This document shows positions 1-8,134 of a stretch of 64,000 nucleotides of DNA, piece by piece. The position numbers and the translations under genes were made by a program. Each line of letters starts with the position of its first letter. The first letter of the stretch is position 1. This stretch comes from Novispirillum itersonii (GTDB lineage: Bacteria; Pseudomonadota; Alphaproteobacteria; Rhodospirillales; Rhodospirillaceae): NCBI RefSeq assembly GCF_014205675.1, contig NZ_JACIIX010000001.1:172989-236988 (forward strand), read 5' to 3'. Under the pieces are notes generated by a model that did not search any database, was not told where the DNA came from, and worked only from the letters and a program-made list of their open reading frames with translations.

Positions 1-49
1 CGGCCTGTCACGCCGAAGGTCGCGGGTTCGAGCCCCGTCACTCGCGCCA
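1..49 (+). tRNA. tRNA-Asp(GUC), 3' part only (cut by window edge)
   Basis: This is the 3' portion of a tRNA identical to the two complete copies downstream. It begins within the anticodon stem, and the anticodon GTC lies in the loop CTGTCAC. The T-arm (GGTTCGAGCCC) and the encoded CCA end are present. The 5' half lies outside the window. From base 1 to 99 the sequence is identical to 246-344, so this tRNA and its terminator form a recent tandem duplicate. Confidence 0.93.
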
Positions 50-67
50 TCATCCGAGACAACAAAA

Positions 68-99
68 ACGCCGGTCCCCGTGACCGGCGTTTTGCTTTT
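68..99 (+). terminator. Rho-independent terminator after first tRNA-Asp
   Basis: An 8-bp perfect stem (ACGCCGGT / ACCGGCGT) with a CCCCGTG loop is followed by TTTGCTTTT. It lies 19 bases after the tRNA CCA end, and an identical copy follows the second tRNA. Confidence 0.85.
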
Positions 100-174
100 G
101 GGGGTTACGACAACCCTCTGATCCCCTTACATTTTCCCCGCACTATTTTCTTTTCCGCCTCCTGCATTTTATGC

Positions 175-203
175 TTGCCAAGGGGCACCGGGACCCGTAT
201 AAA
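175..203 (+). promoter_or_regulatory. Sigma70-like promoter of second tRNA-Asp
   Basis: TTGCCA (175-180), a 17-base spacer and TATAAA (198-203) sit about 15 bases before the mature tRNA end, which is the right place for a stable-RNA promoter. This is a motif reading by eye. Confidence 0.65.
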
Positions 204-217
204 CCGCCTCCTCGGAT

Positions 218-294
218 GCGGGTGTAGCTCAGTTGGTTAGAGCGTCGGCCTGTCACGCCGAAGGTCGCGGGTTCGAGCCCCGTCACTCGCGCCA
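218..294 (+). tRNA. tRNA-Asp(GUC), copy 2
   Basis: This is a complete 77-nt tRNA with acceptor GCGGGTG pairing to CACTCGC, D-arm AGCTCAGTTGGTTAGAGC, anticodon GTC in the loop CTGTCAC, T-arm GGTTCGAGCCC and encoded CCA. The GTC anticodon reads Asp codons. It has its own promoter at 175-203 and terminator at 313-344, so it appears to be a stand-alone transcription unit. Confidence 0.97.
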
Positions 295-312
295 TCATCC
301 GAGACAACAAAA

Positions 313-344
313 ACGCCGGTCCCCGTGACCGGCGTTTTGCTTTT
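313..344 (+). terminator. Rho-independent terminator after second tRNA-Asp
   Basis: An 8-bp stem ACGCCGGT / ACCGGCGT with a 7-base loop is followed by TTTGCTTTT. It is identical to the terminator after copy 1. Confidence 0.85.
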
Positions 345-409
345 CCGGCCTCCGGTTTCCACTCTGCCTTGTGCCGTGACGATTTTTTGACGTCCGTGCA
401 TTTTTCCCC

Positions 410-438
410 TTGCATCAGATGGATAAGGCCGTTAAAAA
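410..438 (+). promoter_or_regulatory. Sigma70-like promoter of third tRNA-Asp
   Basis: TTGCAT (410-415), a 17-base spacer and TAAAAA (433-438) lie just upstream of the third tRNA, at nearly the same distance as the promoter of copy 2. Its sequence otherwise differs from that promoter. Confidence 0.55.
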
Positions 439-452
439 CCCGCCCACACCAC

Positions 453-529
453 GCGGGTGTAGCTCAGTTGGTTAGAGCGTCGGCCTGTCACGCCGAAGGT
501 CGCGGGTTCGAGCCCCGTCACTCGCGCCA
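453..529 (+). tRNA. tRNA-Asp(GUC), copy 3
   Basis: This 77-nt tRNA is identical to copy 2, with anticodon GTC and an encoded CCA. Its upstream and downstream flanks differ from those of copies 1 and 2, so only the tRNA body is conserved here. Confidence 0.97.
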
Positions 530-536
530 TTTTCTC

Positions 537-568
537 AAAAGCCCCGGCTTCCACAGCCGGGGCTTTTG
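537..568 (+). terminator. Rho-independent terminator after third tRNA-Asp
   Basis: The stem AAAAGCCCCGGCT / AGCCGGGGCTTTT has a 5-base loop (TCCAC) and runs into T residues, starting 8 bases after the CCA end. Confidence 0.85.
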
Positions 569-644
569 TGCATCCGGATCCCGGCTGTCCTACGCCCCGC
601 CATATCTCCATTCCCATCTGCATCAAACCCGGTACACTGCGCCG

Positions 645-3600
645 ATGCTGCCGATCCCGCGCCCGATCCGTTCCGCCCTGCTGTGCCTGCTGCTGGTTGT
701 CACCGCCGGGCTGCCACCGGGATATGCCGCGACGGAAGACAGCTCCACGCTGCCAAAGGTGGTGATCCAGCTGCGCGGGGTGCCGCAGTTCCAGTTTGCC
801 GGATATTACGCCGCCCTGTGGCAGGGCTATTACGCCGACGAAGGGCTACAGGTGGAACTCCGCCCCGGCTTCACGCCGGATGGCCGGTCGGTCTCCACCA
901 CCGCTGCCGTTGCCAGTGGCCGCGCCCAGTTCGGCATCGGGTCATCGGATATTCTGGTGGCGCGGGATCAGGGCTCGGATCTGGTGATCCTGAACAGCTT
1001 CCTGCAATGGAGCCCCTTTGCCCTGTACCTGAATCCGGCGCTGCCGGAAACCTCGCTGCGCAGCCTGCGGGAAATGCGGTTCCACGACCCCGATCTATCC
1101 GCCCAGTGGCACGAGGCTCTGGCACTCGGGCTGTCGATGCTGATTCTGCCGCATGAGCTGACCATCACCGACCGCAGCGCCTTCACCGGCTTCCAGACCT
1201 CCGACGCCCTGCTGGGGTCGGTGCTGTCAACGCCGTGGGTGCTGTCCGATCAGGGGATCCCCTACCGCGAGGTGCGGCCCCGCGATTATGGTGTGGAATT
1301 CCCCGGCGACACCCTGTTCACCAGCCGCAGTCTGGTCGACCGGGACCCGGCGCTGGTCGAACGCATCATGCGGGCCAGCGTCAAGGGCTGGACCTACGCC
1401 CTCAGCCATTCCGACGAAATCGCCGGGCGGCTGGCCGAGGAATTCCCCAATGCTTTCGGCCGGGCCAGCGCCGTCACCATCAACCGCAGCCAGATTGAGA
1501 AGGTCAAGGCCCTGACCGGCTGGCCGCTGGTGAAGGTCGGCGACATCAACCCCGCCCGCTGGCAGGCGGTGCAGGAAACCATGCGCCGCCTGAATCTGGT
1601 GCACACCCCGCTGGACCTCGACGATTTTGCCTTTGACTCGGTCCGGCTGGAGCAGGACCGCGCCAAGCGCCTGCGCCATGGCCTGACGCTGGGCATCGCC
1701 ATCCTCAGCATTCTGCTGTTTTCCGCCGGAACCGGGGCGTGGCTGATGCGCCGCGCCCTGCTGCAACGGCAATCAGCCCTGACGCAGGCGGAAGACCGCT
1801 ACCGGCAGGTGCTGGACAGCGTGCCCGACCACGCCATCTTCGCCATGGACGCGGCGGGCATCATCACCAACTGGAACGACGGGGCCCACCGCCTGCTCGG
1901 CTATTCGCGCGCCGCCGTCCTTGGCCGCCCGGTGGCGGAAGTGGTGCGCGGGCTTGATCTTCTGGGCGGGGATCTGGTGCCGCCTGCCCTCAGCTCCGGG
2001 CTGCATCTGGTGCCGGAACGCAGCTCCGGTCAGGGCTGGCTGATGCGCGCCGACGGCAGCCGCTTCTGGGGGGAATGGGTGCTGTCGCCGGTCACCCCGC
2101 AGAACCCCGACGATGCCGACCCGCAGCAGTTGCCCGGCTATGTGCAGGTGATCCGCGATATTTCCGCCCGCAAACGCTCGGAAGACCGCATCCGCTTTCA
2201 GGCCGGGGTGCTGGATCAGGCCAGCTCGGCCATTGTCGCCACCGATATTGTCGGGCGGATTGTCTACCTGAACGCCATGGCCCGCCGGGTGTTCCTGATC
2301 GGCGACGGCGTCGCCATCGGGCGGCGGCTGGAGGAACTGGGGATTCTGCCGCGCCTGACCCCGCCCGACCGCCCCGGCCAGCCGGAACAGCGGGAAGTCA
2401 CCGCCCACCGCCCCGACGGGGTGGAGTTTCCCGCCCTTGTCACCAGCGCCACCATCGACGAAGCCCACACCGGCGACCGCTACATCGTCCATCTGGTTCA
2501 TGATCTGACCGAACGCAAGGCGCTGGAGGCCGAGGTCCAGCATTCCGCCAATCTGGCGCTGCTCGGCAAGATGTCGGCCAGTCTGGCCCACGAAATCAAC
2601 CAGCCGCTGAACGTCATCCGGCTGTCGGCGGAAGGCTGCCTGCTGCGGCTGGATCAGGGGCGGCTGGACCCGACGGAACTGACCGAACGCCTGAAGATCA
2701 TTTCCTCCACCGCCGCCGGGCTGTTTGACACCATCGACTTCATGCAGGTTTTCGCCCGGCGGGAACGCACCGCCGATCTGCCGGTGCCGACCGTCACCTT
2801 TGACCTGTGGCACAGCGTTGATGCCGCCATCGCCACCGTCAGCGAGGAATACCGCCGCAGCGGAATCCGGCTGGAGGTGGACCGCCACGAGCTGCCCGCC
2901 CTGGGGCACGGCCGCCCCCGGCAGGTGGAACAGGCGCTGGTCAACCTGCTGACCAATGCCCTGCACGCGGTGGCCGACCGCCCCGCCGACACCCCGCGCC
3001 GGGTGCAGGTGGCGGTGAATGCCCCGCTGCCGCCCTTCCCCCGCCACACGCCGCGCAGCCTGACCATCAGCGTTGCCGACAGCGGCCCCGGCATCCCCCC
3101 CGCCGTGCGGGAGCAGGTGTTTGAGCCCTTCTACACCACCAAGGCCGCCGGAAAAGGCACCGGACTGGGGCTGGCGATCAGCCGCGATATCCTGCGGGCG
3201 ATGGACGGCGACCTGCACGCCCTCAGCAGCCCGGATCTCGGCGGGGCCTGCATGGTGCTGGAAATCCCGCCCGCCCCCTGCCATGACGCCACATCGGATG
3301 ACCTGCACCACATCACCGATGGCCCCGGGGCGTCCCTCCCCGGCCAACCCCATGGCCATGTGCTGGTGGTCGATGATGAACCGCTGGCCCGTACCGAGAT
3401 CGCCGACGGCCTGCGCCATTCCGGCTGGCTGGTCAGCACCGCCCACGGCGGCCATCCCGCCATTGCCCTGCTGGAACAGGCCCATGGCGACGGCAACCGC
3501 CCGGCGCTGCCGCCGATTGACATCGTCGTCACCGACATTCACATGCCGGAAGGATCCGGGGTGGAACTGGCGGAACGGATTGCCGAGGACTATCCGCAGG

Positions 3601-3812
3601 TGTTCGTCATTGTCATGACCGGTCAGCCGCAGCGCGGATCCGCCGATCTGGAAGGACTGGGGGCCGATGTCGATCTGGTGATGCGCAAACCGATTTCCCT
3701 GCGGGAGCTGGACGTCCGCCTCCACAGCCTGATGGAAACCACCATTGACGACGACGGGGACGACAGCGGGGAGGAAAACAGCACCGCCCCGCAGCACTCA
3801 CCGGCAGACTGA
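645..3812 (+). CDS. Hybrid sensor histidine kinase with NMT1/THI5-like periplasmic binding domain
   Basis: This 1055-residue protein opens with a signal or membrane segment (about residues 7-28, ending near GYAA). An NMT1/THI5-like solute-binding domain follows (about 35-310), starting VVIQLRGVPQFQFAGYYAA, which is typical of ABC binding proteins for pyrimidine or thiamine precursors. A transmembrane segment lies near 345-365. The cytoplasmic part has two PAS domains (about 375-640), HisKA with phospho-acceptor His649 in LAHEINQPLN, an HATPase (DSGPGIPP, GTGLGLAIS) and a C-terminal receiver whose phospho-acceptor is Asp964 in VTDIHMP. Binding of a small ligand outside the membrane probably controls phosphorelay. 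The ligand and the output partner are unknown, and no response regulator lies adjacent. The start at 645 was chosen because it directly precedes the signal sequence; the frame is open upstream. Confidence 0.9.
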   Translation: MLPIPRPIRSALLCLLLVVTAGLPPGYAATEDSSTLPKVVIQLRGVPQFQFAGYYAALWQGYYADEGLQVELRPGFTPDGRSVSTTAAVASGRAQFGIGSSDILVARDQGSDLVILNSFLQWSPFALYLNPALPETSLRSLREMRFHDPDLSAQWHEALALGLSMLILPHELTITDRSAFTGFQTSDALLGSVLSTPWVLSDQGIPYREVRPRDYGVEFPGDTLFTSRSLVDRDPALVERIMRASVKGWTYALSHSDEIAGRLAEEFPNAFGRASAVTINRSQIEKVKALTGWPLVKVGDINPARWQAVQETMRRLNLVHTPLDLDDFAFDSVRLEQDRAKRLRHGLTLGIAILSILLFSAGTGAWLMRRALLQRQSALTQAEDRYRQVLDSVPDHAIFAMDAAGIITNWNDGAHRLLGYSRAAVLGRPVAEVVRGLDLLGGDLVPPALSSGLHLVPERSSGQGWLMRADGSRFWGEWVLSPVTPQNPDDADPQQLPGYVQVIRDISARKRSEDRIRFQAGVLDQASSAIVATDIVGRIVYLNAMARRVFLIGDGVAIGRRLEELGILPRLTPPDRPGQPEQREVTAHRPDGVEFPALVTSATIDEAHTGDRYIVHLVHDLTERKALEAEVQHSANLALLGKMSASLAHEINQPLNVIRLSAEGCLLRLDQGRLDPTELTERLKIISSTAAGLFDTIDFMQVFARRERTADLPVPTVTFDLWHSVDAAIATVSEEYRRSGIRLEVDRHELPALGHGRPRQVEQALVNLLTNALHAVADRPADTPRRVQVAVNAPLPPFPRHTPRSLTISVADSGPGIPPAVREQVFEPFYTTKAAGKGTGLGLAISRDILRAMDGDLHALSSPDLGGACMVLEIPPAPCHDATSDDLHHITDGPGASLPGQPHGHVLVVDDEPLARTEIADGLRHSGWLVSTAHGGHPAIALLEQAHGDGNRPALPPIDIVVTDIHMPEGSGVELAERIAEDYPQVFVIVMTGQPQRGSADLEGLGADVDLVMRKPISLRELDVRLHSLMETTIDDDGDDSGEENSTAPQHSPAD

Positions 3813-4159
3813 TGATTTTACGCCATCATACCGGCCCCTTCGCGCCCACCCTGCGGCTTTTGTCTGTATGGTAGTACGCCTGTGTTGTCTCTTTGCGCAC
3901 CGGTTACCCTGTGTTACGGTCCTGCCGGGGACATGGATGGCACCGGGCGTACACCCGGAGCCGTAGATGATGCGGACGCCACTGTTGAAGGGGCAGTGCG
4001 GCCAGACACCCCGGGACCGGCACCGGTGTTTCCGGACAGGGTGCAGGCCGGGCCACGGACAGGCGTGGCACAACACAGCAGGGCCACAGGCCCCTGCGTT
4101 TGGGGGAAGGATCGCCCGGCTGGCCCGACTGGCCGCCGGAGCAGAAGGGCAGACAGTCA
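3813..4159. other. Intergenic stretch without a recognised gene
   Basis: These 347 bases lie between the hybrid kinase and the small membrane protein. A short plus-strand frame here (ATG at 3936, about 75 codons) has no recognisable domain and a biased, low-complexity composition, so it is not called. A weak promoter-like pair (TTGCGC near 3893, TACGGT about 16 bases later) is visible but not convincing. Confidence 0.4.
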
Positions 4160-4438
4160 ATGAGCAACCCGAAGGGGCGTACCAAGGAAGAAAATGTCCG
4201 GGAAATCCGGCGGCTGCATGATATGTACAACCGTCTCCCGCCGGATAAGCAGAAGGCCATGCGCCCGCATATGCAGGCCCGGATCGACAAGCTGAACGCC
4301 GCCATTGCCGGTATCGAGCGCAAGGCCGGAAAAAGCCCGGTTGTCGGGATCATTCAGGGGGTTCTGCTGGCCACTCTGGTCGGGTTGATCGCCCTGGGGG
4401 CCGGGTTCTTCGGCGTCTCCTACCTGATGGCAAAATAA
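4160..4438 (+). CDS. Small membrane protein of unknown function
   Basis: This 92-residue protein has a charged, helical N-terminal half (about 1-60, rich in Lys, Arg and Glu, including RRLHDMYNRLPPDKQKAM) and one hydrophobic segment at about 67-90 (IIQGVLLATLVGLIALGAGFF). This suggests a C-terminally anchored inner-membrane protein with a cytoplasmic head. A stem-loop terminator follows immediately. I do not recognise a family. The ATG at 4160 is preferred because upstream codons in the frame read like non-coding sequence. It lies just before hisG but is separated from it by the terminator. Confidence 0.7.
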   Translation: MSNPKGRTKEENVREIRRLHDMYNRLPPDKQKAMRPHMQARIDKLNAAIAGIERKAGKSPVVGIIQGVLLATLVGLIALGAGFFGVSYLMAK

Positions 4439-4446
4439 GCATGACA

Positions 4447-4475
4447 AAACCCGGCACTGGCCGGGTTTTTTGTTG
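4447..4475 (+). terminator. Rho-independent terminator
   Basis: AACCCGGC / GCCGGGTT form a short stem with a small loop, followed by TTTTTT. It starts 8 bases after the small membrane protein stop. Confidence 0.8.
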
Positions 4476-4618
4476 GCCGCCCCGCCCGCGCCCCTGCCCT
4501 GCGCCGGTTGCAGGGCACCCCCGCCGCGCCGCGAAACCGGGTTTTCCCTCTGGCTTGAGGGCGGCGAAGCATGTAAACATCGGAGTCCGTTAATAATCTG
4601 GATGGCGTTGCCCGTACG

Positions 4619-5305
4619 ATGACCACCTCCCCGGACCCGTTGGTGATTGCGCTGCCGAAAGGCCGCATCCTGAAGGAATGTATGCCCCTGATCCGCGCCG
4701 CCGGCATCGAGCCGGAAGCGGCCTTTGATGATCCGGACTCCCGGCAGCTGACCTTCGCAACCAACCATCCGCATATCCGCATCATCCGGGTCCGGTCGTT
4801 TGACGTCGCCACCTTTGTCGCCTTCGGGGCGGCCCAGCTCGGCGTCTGCGGCAACGACGTGCTGATGGAGTTCGAATACCCCGAACTCTATGCCCCGCTG
4901 GATCTCGGCATCGGCCGCTGCCGCCTGTCGGTGGCGGAACTGGCGCAGGGGGCCGACCGCGGCTCCCTCACCCACGGCGACCCCAGCCAGTGGAGCCATG
5001 TGCGCATCGCCACCAAATACCCGGAAGTGACCCGCCAGCACTTCGCCGCCCGTGGCGTGCAGGCGGAATGCGTCAAGCTGAACGGTGCCATGGAACTGGC
5101 CCCGACGCTGGGCCTGTGCAGCCGCATCGTCGATCTGGTCTCCACCGGATCGACCCTGAAGGCCAATGGGCTGGTGGAAGTGGAAACCATCGCCGAGGTG
5201 TCCTCCCGCCTGATCGTCAACCGCGCCGCCCTGAAGGTGCGCCCGGCGGAACTGAACGGCTGGATCGACACCTTCCGCACCGTTGTTGAGAAGGGAGCCG
5301 CCTGA
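4619..5305 (+). CDS. hisG: ATP phosphoribosyltransferase, short form
   Basis: HisG condenses ATP and PRPP to phosphoribosyl-ATP, the first step of histidine synthesis. The 228-residue length and the absence of the C-terminal regulatory domain identify the short form. In known cases this form needs the HisZ subunit, which is not in this window. Recognisable segments are the N-terminal [30 protein letters not shown], and the phosphate-binding loop [14 protein letters not shown]. The stop overlaps the hisD start by one base (TGATG), which indicates translational coupling. Confidence 0.96.
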   Translation: MTTSPDPLVIALPKGRILKECMPLIRAAGIEPEAAFDDPDSRQLTFATNHPHIRIIRVRSFDVATFVAFGAAQLGVCGNDVLMEFEYPELYAPLDLGIGRCRLSVAELAQGADRGSLTHGDPSQWSHVRIATKYPEVTRQHFAARGVQAECVKLNGAMELAPTLGLCSRIVDLVSTGSTLKANGLVEVETIAEVSSRLIVNRAALKVRPAELNGWIDTFRTVVEKGAA

Positions 5306-6618
5306 TGAACGCCGACACCCCGCGCGGTCCGGTCACCCTGCACGCCTCCGACGCTGGTTTTGAGGCCGCTTTCACCGACCTTCTGAACCAGAAGCGGGAA
5401 AACGACCCCGATGTGAATGCCACCGTCGCCGCCATTCTGGCCGACGTGCGCGCCCGGGGGGATGCCGCTGTCACCGAATACACCAACCGCTTTGACCGTC
5501 AGTCCCTGACCCCGGATCAGATCCGCCTGACCGCCGACGAGATCAACTCGGCGGCGGACAGCGTCGATCCGGCCCTGCTGGTGGCCCTGCGGCAGGCGGC
5601 GGAGCGCATCCGCGCCTATCACCGCCGCCAGATGCCGGAAGACTTCCAGTACACCGATGACGCCGGGGTCCGCCTCGGCTCCCGCTGGTCAGCGGTCGAG
5701 GCTGCCGGTCTGTATGTTCCCGGCGGAACCGCCGCCTATCCGTCGTCGGTGCTGATGAACGCGATTCCGGCCAAGGTGGCGGGGGTTGACCGTCTGGTGA
5801 TGGTGGTGCCGACCCCCGACGGCGTCCTCAACCCGCTGGTGATGGCCGCCGCCCGCGAAGCCGGGGTGGATGAAATCTACCGCATCGGCGGGGCGCAGGC
5901 GGTCGGGGCACTGGCCTATGGCACCGAAACCATCCGCCCGGTGGACAAGATCGTCGGCCCCGGCAATGCCTTTGTCGCCGCCGCCAAGCGGCAGGTGTTC
6001 GGGATTGTCGGCATCGATATGATCGCCGGGCCGTCGGAAATTCTGGTGATCGCCGATGCCGCCAACGATCCGGCGTGGATCGCCATGGATCTGCTGAGTC
6101 AGGCCGAGCATGACACCGCCGCCCAGTCGATCCTGATCACCGATGACGCCGCCTTTGCCGCCGCCGTCGCCGACGCGGTGGAGGAGCACCTGAAGACCCT
6201 GCCGCGCGCCGGGATTGCCCGGGAAAGCTGGCAGACCCACGGCGCCCTGATCGTGGTGGAAGACCTGCGGCGCGATGCCCCGGCGCTGGCCGACCGCATT
6301 GCCGCCGAACACCTTGAGCTGGCGGTGGAGGAGCCGGAGGCACTGGCTGCCCGCATCCGCCATGCCGGGGCGATCTTCCTCGGCCGTCACACCCCGGAGG
6401 CGGTCGGCGACTATGTCGGCGGCCCCAACCATGTGCTGCCCACCGCCCGCTCGGCCCGGTTCTCCTCCGGCCTTGGCGTGCTGGACTTCATGAAGCGCAC
6501 CTCGCTGCTCGGCTGCACGCCGGAGGCGCTGGCCCTGATCGGCCCCGCCGCCGTGACGCTGGCCGGGGCGGAAGGCCTGCAGGCCCATGGCCTGTCGGTG
6601 GCGCTGCGCCTGAAATAA
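5305..6618 (+). CDS. hisD: Histidinol dehydrogenase
   Basis: HisD is a zinc- and NAD-dependent enzyme that oxidises L-histidinol to histidine, the last two steps of the pathway. The 437-residue length is typical. Landmarks include the region [46 protein letters not shown], the metal-ligand region [12 protein letters not shown], the catalytic-site motif AAEHLEL, and GGPNHVLPT. It is coupled to hisG by a one-base overlap. The hisG-hisD pairing separate from the main his operon is a common alphaproteobacterial arrangement. Confidence 0.97.
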   Translation: MNADTPRGPVTLHASDAGFEAAFTDLLNQKRENDPDVNATVAAILADVRARGDAAVTEYTNRFDRQSLTPDQIRLTADEINSAADSVDPALLVALRQAAERIRAYHRRQMPEDFQYTDDAGVRLGSRWSAVEAAGLYVPGGTAAYPSSVLMNAIPAKVAGVDRLVMVVPTPDGVLNPLVMAAAREAGVDEIYRIGGAQAVGALAYGTETIRPVDKIVGPGNAFVAAAKRQVFGIVGIDMIAGPSEILVIADAANDPAWIAMDLLSQAEHDTAAQSILITDDAAFAAAVADAVEEHLKTLPRAGIARESWQTHGALIVVEDLRRDAPALADRIAAEHLELAVEEPEALAARIRHAGAIFLGRHTPEAVGDYVGGPNHVLPTARSARFSSGLGVLDFMKRTSLLGCTPEALALIGPAAVTLAGAEGLQAHGLSVALRLK

Positions 6619-6819
6619 CCCGTTACCCCCCGACGGTGGGCCTGCCTGCCACCGGGGTTTCACCCGTTACGCCCTTCCGGCGGCGCAGGCCGGACACCAA
6701 ATGCCCCGCGCACGGCCAAACAGCGCGGGCAGACCGGGAAACCGGGGGGAAGCAAACCGCCTGATCCGGGGCCGCCACCTGAACGGCCGCACCGGATCAG
6801 TCCAGCCTGCGGGGGGACA

Positions 6820-7302
6820 ATGCACGCAGTGGAACACAGCATTTGCGCGGTTCATCTGGATGAACGGACACTGGTGCGTCGGCGTCCCGAAGTCGAGCAT
6901 GAACGCAGCGTCGCCATCTATGACCTGCTGGAGGAAAACTACTTCCGGGTCCGGCAGGATGGCGTCAGCGGCCCTTACTCCCTGCATCTGTCGCTGGATG
7001 GCGACAAGCTGATCGTGCAGGTCAACAACCGCGATGACCAGCCGCTGACCACCACTTTCCTGTCGCTGAAGGGCTTCCGCTCGATCGTGCGGGAATACTT
7101 CATGGTCTGCGAAAGCTATTACACCGCCATCCGCTCCGCCACGCCGTCAAAGATTGAATCCATCGACATGGGGCGGCGCGGTCTGCACAACGAAGGCGCG
7201 GCGATGCTGGCCGAACGCCTGAACGACCACGGGATCGACGTCGATGAAGACACCGCCCGCCGCCTGTTTACGTTAGTCTGCGTCCTGCATCTGCGCGGGT
7301 GA
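6820..7302 (+). CDS. UPF0262 family protein
   Basis: This 160-residue protein contains [32 protein letters not shown] and [14 protein letters not shown]. These are features I associate with UPF0262, an uncharacterised family that sits downstream of hisD in many alphaproteobacteria. No catalytic motif is evident. A GGGGGAC sequence lies just before the ATG. The 3' end overlaps the following phosphatase gene by four bases (GTGA), so the two are likely co-translated. The function is unknown. Confidence 0.85.
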   Translation: MHAVEHSICAVHLDERTLVRRRPEVEHERSVAIYDLLEENYFRVRQDGVSGPYSLHLSLDGDKLIVQVNNRDDQPLTTTFLSLKGFRSIVREYFMVCESYYTAIRSATPSKIESIDMGRRGLHNEGAAMLAERLNDHGIDVDEDTARRLFTLVCVLHLRG

Positions 7303-7754
7303 CCGGGGTGAGCAACGGCCTGCCGTCCGCCGTCCTGTTCGCCTGCACCATGAATTCCATCCGCTCCGTCATGGCGGCCGGAATCCTGAAATGGCTGCAC
7401 GGGACCCGCATCTATGTTGACTCCGTCGGTGCCCGCAAGGGGGAACCCGATGGCTTTGCCATCGAGGTCATGGACGAAATCGGCATCGATATTTCCCGCC
7501 ACCGCCCGAAAACCTTCGAGGAACTGGACGATGACAACTTTGATCTTGTGATCTCGCTGTCGCCGGAAGCCCAGCACAAGGCCGTGGAAATGACCCGCAC
7601 CTCGGCCTGCGATGTGGAGTTCTGGCGCACCTTTGATCCGTCGATTCTGGAAGGATCACGGGAGATGCGGCTGGACGGCTACCGGCAGGTGCGCGACGAA
7701 CTGATGAAGCGGCTGAAAGCCCGCTTCCCCGCCGTCAGCGCCCCCCGCCTGTAA
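7299..7754 (+). CDS. Low-molecular-weight phosphotyrosine phosphatase family protein
   Basis: This 151-residue protein has the family's N-terminal P-loop, CX5R, as CTMNSIR, where Cys would be the nucleophile. It also has a D-P pair near the C-terminus (TFDPS), a candidate for the general acid. LMW-PTP family members dephosphorylate protein tyrosine or arginine, or act as arsenate reductases; which applies here cannot be read from the sequence. The GTG start overlaps the UPF0262 stop by four bases. This hisD-UPF0262-phosphatase order is conserved in alphaproteobacteria, although the functional link is unclear. Confidence 0.88.
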   Translation: MTGVSNGLPSAVLFACTMNSIRSVMAAGILKWLHGTRIYVDSVGARKGEPDGFAIEVMDEIGIDISRHRPKTFEELDDDNFDLVISLSPEAQHKAVEMTRTSACDVEFWRTFDPSILEGSREMRLDGYRQVRDELMKRLKARFPAVSAPRL

Positions 7755-7765
7755 GAAAAACCGCC

Positions 7766-7933
7766 TCAGCGCCGCTTGACGGTGATCGAGGACCCGGTCT
7801 GGTCCCGCTGGCACTCGGTGGAGGTTCCGGCGGCGACCGCCTCCAGATCCCGGTCAGACAGCTCATCCCCCGGCAGGACCGGAGATACGGGACGGTCCGA
7901 CTCGGGGTGGGTTTTGGCATCAGATAAAGACAT
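7766..7933 (-). CDS. Small peptide with leader-like motif (possible RiPP precursor)
   Basis: This is a 55-residue frame on the minus strand. Its middle reads GDELSDRDLEAVAAG, which closely resembles the conserved end of Nif11/NHLP-type leader peptides (consensus close to LSDEELEAVAGG). The tail of about 20 residues that follows has one Cys and several Ser and Thr and ends in KRR. An AGGA lies about 9 bases upstream of the ATG. No maturation enzyme or peptidase-transporter is adjacent, so the RiPP reading is an inference from the motif alone. It could instead be a small regulatory or housekeeping peptide. A longer frame starts at 8014 but lacks support. Confidence 0.5.
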   Translation of the reverse strand: MSLSDAKTHPESDRPVSPVLPGDELSDRDLEAVAAGTSTECQRDQTGSSITVKRR

Positions 7934-8134
7934 CGGCGTGCATCCTGAACGGAGATCAAAAGAGAGCCACCACTCTACCCTGTCCCCGGAATGACAGACC
8001 GCGTTCTGTGACAAGTATCAATGCGCGGTGACACGCAGGGACGCGCCGGAGTTGCAAAAGTAACGTAAGACGAGAGTCCCGCTCTGGTATATAGATAGCT
8101 GTTCCTATCCGTATCCACATCAGAGAGGCTGGCG

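Noticed and set aside
1773-3797. 674-codon open frame on the minus strand opposite the hybrid kinase
   Set aside because: It is antisense to a protein with clear PAS, kinase and receiver motifs, and its own translation is Gly/Gln/His-rich with no domain. Long antisense frames are expected at this GC content.
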